Source: Anodontia alba (taxonomy: Eukaryota > Mollusca > Bivalvia > Lucinida > Lucinidae). Taken from it: 64,000 nt of DNA. Each line of letters starts with the position of its first letter. Within the stretch, counting starts at the first letter, position 1. Positions 12,061 to 26,200 of the stretch are shown one piece after another. The DNA is taken from the NCBI GenBank assembly GCA_964016985.1, contig OZ024834.1, positions 84,133,911 to 84,197,910 on the forward strand, given 5' to 3'. The notes below the pieces were generated by a model, which worked only from the letters and a program-made list of their open reading frames with translations, did not search any database and had not been told where the DNA came from. The translations under genes were made by a program, and so were the position numbers.

Positions 12061-13099
12061 TTAGTTACAGTTTATCTGGAAAAAATTAAACAATAAACAT
12101 TAAGAAATCACTGGGAACATAAAAGTATATTGTTAGTGATTGTTTAATTTCTCCAGGTTCAGTAACTTTCAAACTTACTTACAGCTCAGCCAACTTATTC
12201 GATCAGTAAGTTAGCATGGGGTATTCCTTTTGGTCTCATTTTGCTACGTCTTTAAACAGGAACTGCATCATACTTCCTGCTTATTACATAATTTGTATGT
12301 AATTTAAATTATGGTGATACAGAAGAACATTTTGCAGTTAAGTTTATAAATTTGAAGTGAAAACCAGGCATCTCGTCCATGGTAAAAGTAGGCCGAGTTG
12401 TGAAGGACAACATGTGGCCTCCTATATGAAACTATTTATAATACTGTACATTAATGTTTTATGATCTAAAATTTGAGATTCTATAATGTTTCCCTGCAAA
12501 ATCACATTCTGTACAGAGCACGCCCTACTGCTTTCCAGGCTTGATGGTGAAATGATGGGATGTTCTTCAAGGACCAGTTCTTCAAAGCAATGTCCTAGCA
12601 GAAATAATACACTTTCAGGGGAAACAACTCTTGTCAAGTATGATTTTGTCCCCTTCTGAAAATGGGTCTACTCTATAAGGAAAGAATTTGCTCCCATTGG
12701 GAGCAAATTCTTTCCTTATAGAATAGACCCCATTTTCATAGGGAGCAAATTCCTTCCTTGTAGAGTAGACTCCTTTCTAGAAAGGGCTTGGCATTCATTA
12801 AAGCAAACAGGAAGTCACAGAAGTTATCTCCCTTAGCAGAAATGGCAAAAAAAAAATCTTCCAAGTGTATCCAGTCTCCTTAACAAAGTCATTAAAAAGC
12901 ATCGTAAGCTTAACAAATTCAGAATTGCAACTTCAGTATGTTATATTTTATATTACATCCATTCTTTTAAATGCAGAGATGGTTTTTTTTATGAAAAGAA
13001 AATGCGGCTTTTACACAAAAGCTACTCACATATTTTTTTTCAGTGTATTTAAAGGCTCCATATCCCTCAAAAATAGACATTTTTTATCCAAGAAAAGGT
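12061..13099. other. Non-genic stretch with one hairpin
   Basis: 12650-12780 is an inverted repeat around AAGAATTTGCTCCCATTGGG, flanked by GGGTCTACTCTAT copies; relatives lie at 18775-18870, 33395-33480 and 37365-37420. Otherwise no gene signal. Confidence 0.5.
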
Positions 13100-13344
13100 T
13101 TAACCCTTCAACCGCCAGTCACAACTATTGTCGTCTGCTTGGTCATCTGCTTGTGATTTTAAAAGTCATTTTTGCAAACAGTGTGGACCCAGATCAGACT
13201 GCTCCTTTAGGAGCAGTCTGATCAGGGTCCACACTGTTTGCCTGTATGCAAAAATAGGTTTGAAAAGTCTGCAAGAATATTCAGCAGACGACATAAACAG
13301 ACGACATTTTCAGATGCAGTTTTTCTTGGCGCTTTAAGGGTTAA
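13100..13344. mobile_element. TTAA-type hairpin MITE family A (copy 2)
   Basis: TTAACCCTTCAACCGCC to GGCGCTTTAAGGGTTAA, with a GTGTGGACCCAGATCAGACT hairpin in the centre. Confidence 0.85.
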
Positions 13345-13369
13345 TAAATTGATATATTGTGTTAGTAAG

Positions 13370-13610
13370 ATCATTTAAAGAGGCATCTGACAGCCTGTAA
13401 AATTTCAGTTAGTTTCTCGTTTTTTGAACCGGATCAAAAATGAATTGATTTTTTATTGTATCTCTGAATTAATGTTCGCAACATTTATTCAGAGATACGA
13501 TAAAATCATTTCATTTAACGAATGGGAGACTAACTGAAATTTTACAGGCTGATTGTATTAATACTATATATCAATCTATTAAACCTTTCTTGGATAATAA
13601 AATGTCTATT
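13370..13610. repeat. Imperfect palindrome, unassigned family
   Basis: CCTGTAAAATTTCAGTTAGT at 13395 faces ACTAACTGAAATTTTACAGG near 13550. The centre repeats TATCTCTGAAT and its complement. Confidence 0.7.
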
Positions 13611-14183
13611 TTTAAGGAATATGGTGCCTTTAACGGTTTTATAAGTCAACATTTAACTTCATAATAATATAAGCAAGTAAACAAGAGCATAGATTGCTTC
13701 AATATATACAAAATCATTAAACTTAACATGAAAAAAAAAAACCTTCTTTAGGGCTCAAGGTGTCATAATACACTAACTGGTCTGACAAACATGCCTAAGC
13801 TAATAGTGTAGACTAAGTCAAATCAAACTGCTCTGTTTGCTATGAAACCAACAATTTCTACACACCATCATCAGTGCTTGCACTAACTGTCAAAATCAGG
13901 AAGTCCCAGGACTTCCTAGCTCCAATATCTGGAAGTCCTGGTGATCAAATTCTTTCACTCACATTCAGAAATTCACACTCAATATTCTTAAACTCTCATT
14001 TATGGAGTAAAACTGCCATTCTTAAGCTAAATAACACATAAATTCATTCTAAATTTGTGTTATAAATGACTAAATATCTTTAAAAGATGGGAGTCCCAGA
14101 CTTCCTAGCATTGATTTTTGGAAGTCCCAGGGCAATTTTTGGGAGTCTCTGACTCCCAGACTTCCCTTAATGCAAGCACTGTA

Positions 14184-14461
14184 TCATGAAAACATACCTA
14201 TATAAGTTTAACCCCCTTAAACCCCACTTTTGTACAATAAAATTGGGGTTTACAGGGGTATATACTATTTTTCTTATTTTTGCTCAAAAACATAGATTGT
14301 AGGTACTCATTAGAACCGCCTCATCAAGGCATTTTTAATGAGTACCTACAATCTATGTTTTGAGCAGAAATATGAAAAATATCAGAACTTTTTATCTGAA
14401 AATTTTCATGGTTTTGGTGATAAAATTTTCAGTGTATTTGAATAGGCATGTTTCTGTAATG
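14184..14461. mobile_element. MITE family F (copy 3)
   Basis: CATGAAAACATACCTATATA to AATAGGCATGTTTCTGTAATG, with the GTAGGTACTCATTAGAACCG hairpin. Confidence 0.8.
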
Positions 14462-14721
14462 ACAATCAGAAAACCATGTGGACCTGCTCAAATTTAGACC
14501 AAGTACAGTAAGATATCCAAATTAATTATTGTAAGCCATTTTTGTAAGCTATTGTAGGCTGTTATTATAAACTATGGCAGTATTATATATTGTAAGCTAT
14601 GGCAGTATTTACGGTAAGTAGTTGAATTAATAGGTTGAGCAAACAGTCTACAATCAGATCAGATACCAAAACAAGGCATCTTATAAGAGTCTACACATCT
14701 TGTTTCTTCGCCTTTCCTATC

Positions 14722-14907
14722 TCAACCCTTGTCCTGCTGAACCAGGATATACCCTGTCTTTGCAAACAGTGTAGATCCAGATCTGGATCTGCACTGTTTG
14801 CCATTAAGTATGTGAATTTATATCAACAATCCAGATCAAGTAATCTGATTGGCTGAAAATTAGACGTGGGTGTGACATCTTGATTTATTCAGCAGGACAA
14901 GGGTTAA
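14722..14907. mobile_element. TTAA-type hairpin MITE family B (copy 1)
   Basis: CAACCCTTGTCCTGCTGAAC to TTCAGCAGGACAAGGGTTAA. The hairpin is shortened to CAAACAGTGTAGATCCAGAT and its complement. Confidence 0.8.
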
Positions 14908-15043
14908 AATCGGAGCAAGTTCATCTGGCTGCTTGGTCAAGGGTCTAAAAGATGCTGGCTGAATGGAAAATAGAAAAATCCTGATCAAAAAAGTAAAAAT
15001 CCTGATCTCAATACAGCTTATGCTTATCTAGTTATACCCAAAG

Positions 15044-15334
15044 CATTGTTGGATGCGTCGTCTGACTGGAGACCAGGAGGTCGCGGGTTCAACCCCCACC
15101 TAGGTCAGCAACATTCTTTCGTGGAGATTGATCATGAAATATTTTCTACGATCATTCTCTCCCTTCCACTGATTCAAGAAGGGCAGTTGTCAGTTTCTGG
15201 CGAAAGAATGTACACAATACTGGTTAACTGCTTAGCGGACTGAGCCTGCCCAGTAAACGTGTGGTTAGGTAAACTGACCATGCTCGACATGACCCCACTG
15301 GGTTGACTGGGCCGTAAAACCTCAACACAAACAA
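15044..15334 (+). mobile_element. tRNA-derived SINE S (copy 6, the only plus-strand copy)
   Basis: Partial tRNA head with GGTTCAACCCCC, then the body ending GTAAAACCTCAACACAAAC. Confidence 0.85.
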
Positions 15335-15849
15335 ATATACCCAAGGCAATATGAAAAACCTAAACAGACTAGCATAATGGTCCCATTTTGACTGATAAAA
15401 TCAGCACAGTCTTGTTAGAAAGCAATCTTTAGACTAGGGCATTTGCTGTAACAGTATTGTGTACAGTATAGGTTTTGCTGTGCCTTGAATGTTTCAAGTA
15501 AACTGTTTAACCTAAAACACAAAAATTAAAAACTTCACATCCAGAGCTCCAGATAAGGAGTACATGGTATTTTGGCATTGATGTTTTGTAAATCAGCATT
15601 GAATGAAAATGAGATGGTAAAAATAAACAATGAAATTTTGGATTTCAGTATTGAAATCAAAATTAGATGGTAAGCATTTCCAGACAACTTAACATCTTTG
15701 TAAAGCAATTTTCCACATACTGATTCCTTTCTGAGCAGTACAAACACACTAGAGAAATCAAAGTGTAACCCTTAATGTGCCAACGACAAATGCAGCAGAT
15801 AACGTCCTGACCTTTCTCAAAGAAAAATAAGGATTGTCATTTCAGGAGA

Positions 15850-16058
15850 CCCTTCTCTTGCTGATCACGGCATGCCCTGTCTTAGCAAACAGTGTAGATC
15901 CAGATCAGTTGGCTTCTTCAGAAGCCAACTGATCAGGATCTGCACTGTTTGTCATTAAATATGTGAATTTTTATCAAAAACGCGGATCAAGTAATCTGAT
16001 TGGCTGGAAATTAGAAGTGGGCGTGGCATCTTAATTTATTCAGCATGACAAGGGTTAA
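15850..16058. mobile_element. TTAA-type hairpin MITE family B (copy 2)
   Basis: Hairpin GTTGGCTTCTTCAGAAGCC with CAAACAGTGTAGATCCAGAT arms. Right end AGCATGACAAGGGTTAA. Confidence 0.8.
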
Positions 16059-16224
16059 TTTCTCCGAAAAAAAACTTCTGGGGACTCTTTGCAAAGCTGA
16101 TTCCAAGGAGGGCCCACAAATTATGTTTTTTGCTTGTGGGAAAATAAAATGTCAAAATGTTTAGCATCTCATTAACACATAGCAACAGATAGGGTGCTTT
16201 TTTCATCCGAAAAATGCTGATATC

Positions 16225-16335
16225 TTCCTTATTTCTCACAAAAACATATGTTGTGGGTACTCATTAGAAGCGCCTCAGCGAGGTGCTTCTAATGAGTACC
16301 CACAACATACGTTTTCGTGGAGAAGTAAGAAAAAT
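16225..16335. mobile_element. Hairpin MITE family E (copy 3)
   Basis: ACATATGTTGTGGGTACTCA and complement around AGCGCCTCAGCGAGGTGCT. Confidence 0.85.
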
Positions 16336-16849
16336 ATTATACCCCCTCTTATCTGTAGCTATGTTAACAGTAATGAAAATTAATGAAACAAGTGGCTATA
16401 TGGCAATACAGTGAGTGAATTTGAACAAGAATAATATTCATGAAAATGGAAAAATGCAAGATGGTAAATGTGGCATAATAACAGAAAATAGAGTATGACA
16501 GTCTGCACTTGTGATTAATGGTGGATTAATGGAATTTTCACATCTCAAGATAAGAGAGAGGTATCATTATATTTTTTTTTTATTCCTCCACAAAAACTTA
16601 TGTATACTCATTAGATGCATCTTGGTACATCAGTTATTTTTGTTTGAAAAAAAAAAAATTCTTTATCTAAAGCTGGAGCAAAGATGTGTAGCCTGATATG
16701 GGTCTACACTGTTCACATATATCATTAGAACCGTATTGGCACATGGAGTATCATACCGACTTTATCCCATTTTTGTCTGAAGACCCCAAAAACCTTTTCC
16801 GCTGAAACAAATTGTTTAATCTGGAGCTTTGCCAGAAGTCATTATCTTT

Positions 16850-17075
16850 CATGTACACCATATTTAGTGTATGTATTTGGACAGACAGGCCTGAGCAAAC
16901 AGTGAAGACCCAGATGAGATGCCGCAGAATGCGGCATCTCATCAGGGTCTATGCTGTTTGCCACTCATGCAGCAATTTTTAGACACAACATCGGGCAGTA
17001 AATTGAACTTGTTCAAATTTTAGAACAAGTATGGTTAGGAGTTGAGATGTCCAAATGCTTAGGGCAAATATGGTA
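16850..17075. mobile_element. Hairpin element family D (copy 1)
   Basis: AGGCCTGAGCAAACAGTG leads to AGATGCCGCAGAATGCGGCAT. The arm sequence is shared with families A, B, C and Q. Confidence 0.7.
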
Positions 17076-17187
17076 ACTCTTTGTTTCAATTTGTATTCAA
17101 AGACATTTTGTTTGCCAATCAGGAGACCTGCAACTGTCCAGTTATTTTACGAGCTAGTGGTGATAACCCTGTGGGCCTTGAGTCTAG

Positions 17188-17282
17188 TCATTGTGGTGGA
17201 TCGTCGATCTTGATATGAACAAACACTACACCCTGTTCAAACTGCTCCCCATTCTTGTCAAACAATGGAAAATGACGGTAGC
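17188..17282 (-). CDS. PLCD: PLC-delta exon q: C-terminal exon with stop
   Basis: It encodes the last residues, [20 protein letters not shown] then [10 protein letters not shown] and TGA (17190-17188). The last C2 strand (VFVHIKI) ends the protein a few residues later, as in delta enzymes. The acceptor has a good pyrimidine tract (tttatttctttcag). I could not fix the polyadenylation site: AATAAA-like strings downstream fall in repeats. Confidence 0.95.
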
Positions 17283-20200
17283 CTGAAAGAAATAAAGAAC
17301 AATGAGGTTTATGTTGTTCCTGCATACTAATCCTTGTCATGGTGTATAAATTAAGATGCCACACCCACTTCTAATTTCCAGCCAATCAGATTTCTTGATC
17401 CAGATTTTTGATAAAAATTCATATATTTAATGACAAACAGTGCAGATCCAGATCAGTTGGCTTCTTCAGAAGCCAACTGATCTGGATCTACACTGTTTGC
17501 TAAGACAGGGCATGTCGTGTTCAGCAAGAGAAGGGTTAAAATATGAAAACAAGCACCAGAAGACAGAGGGTTGTCATCCTTGTTTAGCTCAGTGAGATAA
17601 AACAGTCAGTGAAGTGAAACTAACTGTTAACTTCTACAGTTTGTAGGATGAATGCTAGAGTGGATGCTAGGGTGGTTGCTAGGGTGGTTGCTAGAGTGGT
17701 TGCTAGGGTGAACAAATGTACATGGAAAAATGCACAAACAAATGGACAGAAACTTGCATGACTACTGTGCTTTCAACATCTTTCCGAAAGTCTTTTTTTT
17801 TTGCTTGGTGCTTTACAGGAAAGAAGTAAATTTGCAAACTTTTGTCATGGTTAAATGCAAGACCATTTGTCATTACTACCTATGCACGAAAAAATATATT
17901 GTAGTCAATGGTTTTTAAAAAAAAAATCAAATATATTCACTTTTTTCCCATAGTAAAAATGAATGCAAATTATGCAGAAATCTGTAGGGTAGGTGACTTG
18001 GAGAGAGATTTTTGACAAGTTCTGCTTGTTCAATTTTTCTGAATTTTTTTTTACAATATTGTTGTAAAACATCAATAATTCAAATTCAACAAAGAAAAGT
18101 AAAAAAAATATTTTCTTAGACCAAAATTCCAAAAAATCTTTTTACTATACAAATTGCATAGGTCAGACCAATTTTTGGCCGTACACTTAATTTTAGGGAA
18201 ATATTTTTAGCTTTTGTGCAGCAAAAATATCTATGTATCTGAAAATACCTTAGCTACAACAGTTAACGAGTTTGTCATTAATGAGCTAATGATGCTTTGA
18301 ACAACTGGGCCCTGAATACTGAATATTTTTGCAACCACATAGGAGGCATATCCTGATCAATATTTTCATTTGTCCAGTCAACCCATTCGGGTCATGTCGA
18401 GTGCCGTCATTTTACCTCACCACATTTTTCCCTTAGTCCTCTAAGCAGTTAACCAGTACTTGTGCACATTCTTTTGTCAGAAACTGATTACTGCCTATCT
18501 TGAATCAGTGGGAGTGAATGACCAGAGAAAAGATTTCCTGATTAATATACATGAAAGAATGTTGCCGGACCCAGCCGGGATCAAACCGGCGACCTCCTGA
18601 TATCTAGTCGGATGCACATCCGACTCAGCCGCTGAGGCCAGCAGAGGAATATGAAAATTACTATCGGGGGCAATGGCATTACCATCGTTTCATATCCACT
18701 TAAGATTCAATGTGGTTACCATCTAATGTTCAAGGTAATGGATATGTCTCCACGGGAAATAACTCTGAAACAGAACTATTAGGCTCCTGATTTAGGGGCT
18801 ACACTTAAAGAAAAGAATTTGCTCCCTCTGGAAGTTCCTTACTTTAACAATAGCCCCCATTTTGAAAAGTATTTGAAAAGATGGCAACTTCCTTTCTGCT
18901 CAAGTTGTTTCTCCTTGCAAAATCGTTGCAAAATCCTTTTGGGATATCCATTCACCTTAATTTTGCAATTCAGAGATTATGCTTATCAATTTAAAGATGA
19001 AACTGTCAACGTTATAAAGTCAAAACTTCTGTTTATATTAGAAAAAATTTGCTGTGAAAACTGAAATATACTGGAACCTCTTTATAAGATGACTGATTAT
19101 AAGACGCTTTGGTTATAAGATGGTTTGGATATAAGACGGTTGGGATATAAGGCAGTTCAGATATAAGACGGTTGGGATATAAGACGGTTCAGATATAAGA
19201 CAGTTTAGATATAAGACGGTTTGGCTATAAGATGGTGTAAAAGTGGACCACAAAAGTGTTGTAGCCAAACAAAAATGTGTAGATTATATAGAAAAATGAC
19301 CATATTTGGTCATTTTTCTATATAATCTAGACATTTTTGTTTGGCTATAACAAAGTCCAAAATACAGAAAAATCACCAGGTGTGGTCATTTTCTTTAAAA
19401 TCTGGTCATTTTTCTATATAATTTAAACATTTTTATTTGGATACAACACGGTTCTTTACCTAACATGGTTTTCACTTTGGATCCCAGCAATCATGTTATA
19501 AAGAGGTTATGGTGTATCTTTTAAAACCTTTACAGATCTATACTGACCTTGCATGAGGCTGTTAAATGGCACAACATAATAACCAATGAAATCATCTACA
19601 TATCTGTCACTGTCAAAAACAACTATTCGTAGTAGTGCTAACTCCGGAACCTGTACAGTGAAGGTAAATTCTTCATTCCAAACTGGGTTAAAACCTATAA
19701 CAAAATTTAGAAGTTGAATGCAGGAAAATCAAACCTTCAAAGGAGAAGTTATGGAGTATTTTATGATAATTCTAAAATAATTTTATCAAGTTCACCATAA
19801 AAATGTATGAGAGCACTTACAGTTTTATGGAGAATCAGAGCACATACATTTTTATGAAGAACCAGAGCACATACATTTTTATGGAGGACATAAATTTTAA
19901 TGGAGCACATACATTTTTATGGGGATGGAGCATCCACAAGGTATGTTTTCATAGAGAAATTATCACCCAATACTTCTCCTAAATAAATCCTTTGCTTTTT
20001 CTATTATCAGTCAGCAAAGAAATACTAAATCAATCTTTGTTTCAGGCCAGTAAATCAATACATTTGTTTTGACAAGAAATGCTGCTGTTTTTCATCGTGC
20101 CCATGCTCAAATGTCTTGCATATTAATTAATATAAGAACAAATGCTGGAATAAGGGCTATTTGATCATTATTTCATTATGCATTGTTTCTGATATAAAAA

Positions 20201-23200
20201 TGTTATCTTCATTTCCAAAACAACAGTTGCATCAATAAACATTTTCACAGAATTCACTGATGATGTTTTCATACCAACAACCTATATTATTATTCGATTA
20301 ACTGTTAATACTCTGGGCTTATTAAGCTGATGATTAATGGATTATATTTTTCTTATTTTTCCTAGAAAACAGGATTTGACATTTCAATGGAAACAATTTG
20401 CATGAAATCTTAAAACCTGTTTTCTAGGAAAAATAAGAAAAATATTTCTGTATGTCATCTGCTGAAAATTTTAGCCAGCATGCTATACTGCAGGCATTAA
20501 TTGGGAAGCTATCTGTCCATACCATTATTTTTCATAACTGATGACTTTTGTTCCTGCCTGTCTGATGATATTCCATGAATCTCCATCTTTAAGAATGGAT
20601 CAATTACCTCCCCTTTCTTTGAATCTTTTGGCTTGGGTAGTTGGAAGCCAGATATTATCTGCAATGAAGAAAGATATCTGAGTCATTAATGAAAACAAAA
20701 CTTTTATGGACCAGTCAACTCTGTTAAGATCATAACAAACCAGTCAGTTAAACCAGACAGTTAACCATTCACACTTTTTCTGGGCAGTTTTAGTCCTCTA
20801 AGCAGATAACCAGTCCTTGTGCTTACCCCAGAATACTTTTGCCTGTAACTGGCACACGGGTGGTAATCTAGGGAACTACATGTAGCTTGAAAATGCATCA
20901 ATGAAATTTTGTTCCCTTGCCACAACTGGGACTTTCGAGGTAGTGTCCTCTACAGGAAAGCAGTAAACAAAGGTATGTCTCGAAGAATTTTATCACTAAT
21001 TATGTCTTTATTAGCGATTTATGGAAAAAATGGCAATGGTATCGTGAGTAGGTATGATTTAACTTTGTTCTACGTTAGAATTTGCAGTAGAAATATGCAA
21101 GACTTGAGTATAATTTTGCCACAACTTATGAACACAGAACTGAAATTTCTAAACTTTCTGTCAACACTGAGATTTGGGTCCATGATTTTTCATTTTCCGT
21201 CAAATCAATAGCCTTGAGACCCACCGAAGCACCATCCCTGGTGAAATCAAACATGAAACATTATCAATAAGCTGAAAAATACTGGCATAGAAAGTGTTTG
21301 TTCTATTTTTATTCCAGAAGACAGGATTTGAAGATAATTTGCAAAAAATATCAAATTTTGTTTTCTGGGAAAAATAAGAAAAATATTTCAAAATGTCGTC
21401 TGCTGAAAATTTTACCCAGAATGCTAAGCGATAATAACACATTAACTCTTGTGAGTCATTTTTATGTCATCTCCCAGACAAAACAAGAAAAGGGACAGAA
21501 GTGGAGAGGAAAGACAGAAACAGAGCAGGATGAAGAAAAAAGTTTATCTTTTTCTTTTTTAACAACAGGTATACCCTTGTGAGTCATTTTGTGTCATCTC
21601 CCAGAGAAAGATAGGAAAAGAACAGAAGAGGTAGTAGTGGAGATGAAAGACAAAAACAGAGCAGGATGAAGAAAAATGAAAATGTAATGGGAATGCATCT
21701 GTAGGTAAGATAATATCTAGCAAACATACCCTATTGGCATCCTCACACTTCACCCTACAACACTTTTTATGCATCTAAATATGTTTTAAAGGTGTTTTTC
21801 ATGGTTTGATTGGTTTTTAACCCTTAAAATGCCAAGAAAACCTGCATCTGAAAATGTCGTCTGTTTATGTCAATTGCTGAATATTCTTGAAAACTTTTCA
21901 AACCTATTTTTGCATACAGGCAAACAGTGTGGACCCTGATCAGACTGCTCCTAGAGGAGCAGTCTGATCTGGGTCCACACTGTTTGCAAAAATGACTTAA
22001 AATCACAAGCAGATGACAAAGCAGATGACAATTGTTGTGACTGGCAGTTTAAGGGTTAAGGAGGTTTGTGGTGTTGTTTGTGGTTGGTTTGTGGTGGTTT
22101 GTGGTGTTTAGTGCCACCCAATGAAAGTGCAGAAACAGAAGAAATACTCATTGCTCCAGATAAGAGTGGGTATCTGCATAAAATTTGACAACATATTAGG
22201 TGGGTACGCATTAATAACGCCTCAATGAGGGATGTGCAGACTGATCTGAATCTTTGCTGGGTGCACATGCAATCTTGTAGAAAAATGCTGTGCCCCGGCT
22301 CATATAAAAACCTACATACCTTTATATGAAGTCTTTTTCTTGTCGTTGACTGTTTTCTCCCCACTACTGCTAGATAGTCCTCATCTGGTAAAGATAGGAA
22401 TATTGTTAACCTTTGACCTACCCAATTAAACTACCAGCTGCTAACAATTACAAACACTTTCTCTTAACCCTTGTCCTGCTGAACCCGGATATGCCCTGCC
22501 TTTGCAAACAGTGTAGATTCAGATCTGGCCAAAAATGGGTCTGATCTATGCAATTTCTACAGTAACTGGATTTTTTTAAATTTTTTATTATGAAATAACT
22601 TCTGCTTTTCTTCACAATTTTAAATTTGTTCCATAGCAATGCTGTGAAAATTTCGGAAATTTTGAACTAGTGGAACTTTTTTAAACTTGCATCCAAACTA
22701 CCTACACTATCAATTTTTGCATATTTTGCAGCAGCTTTTACTATGGGAAAAAAATGAAAATATTTGGCTGTTTTTAAACCAATGATTAGAATAACACCTT
22801 TTGTGCATAGGTAATTATGGCAAATGGTTTTGCATTAAATCATGCTAAGAATTTGCTAATTTACTTCTTATGTGTAAAACGCCAGGAAAAAAACCGACTT
22901 TCCAAAGATGCAGGAAGGAGAGTAGGCTGATCCGAGTCTTCACCTGGCCTGCATGTCTGAAGATACATGTTCTCATCTTGTAGCTCACTGATATACACCA
23001 CAACCTCTTTATAACACTATTGTTGGGGTCCATAGCATAAACCGTGTTAGTTAAACAACCGAGTTATATCCAAACAAAAATGTATAGATTATATTGAAAA
23101 ATGACCATAAATGGTCATTTTTCAATATAATTTATACATATTTGGGATCCATCTTTGAACTGTGTTATATCCAAAACTGTGTTATAACAAACCATGTTAT

Positions 23201-26200
23201 AAAGAGGTTGTAGTGTAATAACAACAGGACTGTAGGTGAATTTTTTCAACCTAAATTTTTGGCAATTTGTTTTCTTTTTTCTCGACGAACATTTGTGGGT
23301 TTTCATCAGAAGCACCTCATTGAGGCACTCCTACTCAATACCCACAATGTAGATTTTGTGAAGAAATGAGAAACCTATCAATAATTTTTGGTTAACCCTT
23401 AAACTGTCAATCACAACAATTGTCGTCTGCTTTCTCATCTGCTTGTGATTTTAAAAGTCATTTCTGCAGACAATGTGGCCCCCAGATCAGACTGCTCCTT
23501 TAAGAGCAGTCTAATCTGGGTCCACACTGTTTGCCTGTATGCAAAAATAGCTTTGAAAAGTTTGCAAGAATATTCAGCAGACAACATAAACAGACGACAT
23601 TTTCAGATGCAGATTTTCTTGGCGTTTTAAGGGTGTCTTATCCTGAGTTATGCTAACAGGGTAAAAAGGTCAAGGCAGACCGGAGATGAAATTACCTGTT
23701 CTAAGACACCTGGGTTTGAGAACATATCCACTATTTCCATTATCGAGAAATCTTCCATGTAACAACTGCATCTCTTCTCCTCCAGTCTGGAAGTTCAATG
23801 CCACTGCAAACATAAAGAGTTGGGCCCAGTTGATCAAAGCGTCGTTAGCTTAACGAGCTCGTTAAGGGTCATTTCGTTAACTGTTTTAGCAGATTCAATA
23901 TACAATTTTCTGAAATTTTTTGCTGAAAAAATGTGAGTAGCTTTTGCACTGCAAAAGCTACTCACATTTTTTCAGCAAAAAATTTCAGCATATATGCGTA
24001 TCACTCGATGCAAATTTTAACGAATCGTTAACTAACGATGTCGTTAGCTTTGAACAACTGGGCCTTGATTTTTTTTTGTTTCTGTTACATTCAGCATAAA
24101 ATAGCTCCAGATATGAGGGATATCCACAAAATATTTCCTTTTTATATTTCTACATGAAAACATAGATGGTAGGATGTTTCTAATGAGTATCCACAAGATA
24201 TGTTTTTGTTCAGAATTAAGAATAAAAACGTTAAACTATAATATCCAGCCATTATAGTGCTGCAGGCAGATAACTCTGTCAAACACTGATAAAAAATGCC
24301 CATTAGAAATCCCAAACCAGATCTCCTTAATATCAATGCATGTACCAAGTTTGGTAAAAATCCCTTGACATTTACACAAGTTATCATCTGGAAACGAAAA
24401 TATGTCTCATGCAGGTAACTCTGTCAAAATTTGACGAAATTTGCCCATTAGCAATCCCAAACCAGATCTCTACAATAACAATGCACCTACCATGTTTGGT
24501 GAAAATCTATTGCTGTTTTCACCCGGAAATGAAATATGGACAGATGGTTAACTGACGGACCAACAGATGGACGTACTTACAAGACGGACATTATAAGGTT
24601 ATCTCTTTGATCTTTTTAACCTCACAACACCAATTTTTTAACCCCACAATGCAAATCTAACCCCACAATATCGCAATAAACAGAAATCAACCTCATAATG
24701 TGAAATTCTACAGAAACACTAACCTTGGAATGTCATGTGGGCATGTACGGATAGACACATGGATGTCCAACGTGAAACCATAATACCCCGCCACTATTGC
24801 GTGGCGGGGTATAAGCGGGGTATAAAAATATCAATACATCTTGGATGAAAAAAAAGTGACTTATCTGGAGCTATTTGTTTGTGTTGAGGTTTTACGGCCC
24901 AGTCAACCCAATGGGGTCATGTCGAGCGCGGTCAGTTTACCTAACCACACGTTTACTGGGCAGGCTTAGTCCTCTAAGCGGTTAACCAGTATTGTGCACA
25001 TTCTTTCGCCAGAAACTGACAACTGCCCTTCTTGAATCAGCGGAATTATGTATCAGTAAAACACTGCCGACTATTCTTTATACAATATGAAAAAAAAAAT
25101 TGTCTTACCAATCTGACAACCCCCACACCACATGGGGACAGGATTGTAGTTACTAGAATCTGTTCTGGTCCCAGCAGGATATGTGCGTATTAATGTGTTC
25201 CTAGTAAATCGTGCCACCCCTTCTGTCTCAGTGTCCAACAGTTTCCCAATCTTCTTCTCTGCTAATGATACAACATTGAAGTTCTCCCCTGCAATAATAC
25301 AAATACACAATATACACTTGTACTGTGATCAGAAACGCCACATTTAGTCGGTCTAATGATATGGATACAATACAGGGCCCAGTTGTTCAAAGCGTCATTA
25401 GCTTTAAAACTAGTGAGTTCATTAGTGGTCAAAATATTAACTGTTCTAGTAAGTACTATATCTAATTCACAGGTATTTTTGCTGAAAAAATGTGAATGCA
25501 AAAGCTACTCACATTTTTTCAGCAAAAATATGAGGGTATATGCCATATTTACTGATCAAAGTTTTAACGATACGTTAACTAAAGACGTCGTTAGTTTTGA
25601 ACAACTGGGCCCAGAAGTACAAATAAAACAGAAACAGATACAATATTGAAGTTCTCTCCTGCAATAATACATATACACAATATACATGTACATTTGTACT
25701 GAGCAACTGGTTCATAAAAACAATCATTTAAATGTCTTGAAATTCAGACACTGTAATCCACAGTTTTTTTGTTTGTTTTTTTTTGCCTTTTCTTTACTCT
25801 TTGTATGTACTTTTCCACAAAATATTTGGTGGAATGGCAATTTACCCCACTGTACCCGTAAAAGGGTAATTGGCAACCAGTGCAGACCCAGATCAGATGC
25901 CGCAAATGCAGCATCTGATCAGGGTCTCCACTGTTTGCAAATAGTTTAGCCATTTTTCTCTAGGAATATGTAGATCTCATAGCCAGATGTACCTAAAATT
26001 GAAATTGGACTCTACCAATATACTGTGTGGGAGAGTCTATCCAGTATACAATGGGTTAAAGCAGTTCCTGAACTAAAAGACTGCCCTGTATGAAAAAGGC
26101 CATATTAGTCAGTCTAATATGGTTAAAACACAGAAGAACAAATAAAACAGAAACAGAGCTGGCATAAAAAATAATGATATTTTTTACCAAGACCTATAAC

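Noticed and set aside
22056..22364. 102-residue open frame beginning [15 protein letters not shown]
   Set aside because: Only its first 15 residues are coding, as the end of PLC exon n. The rest is intron read-through.
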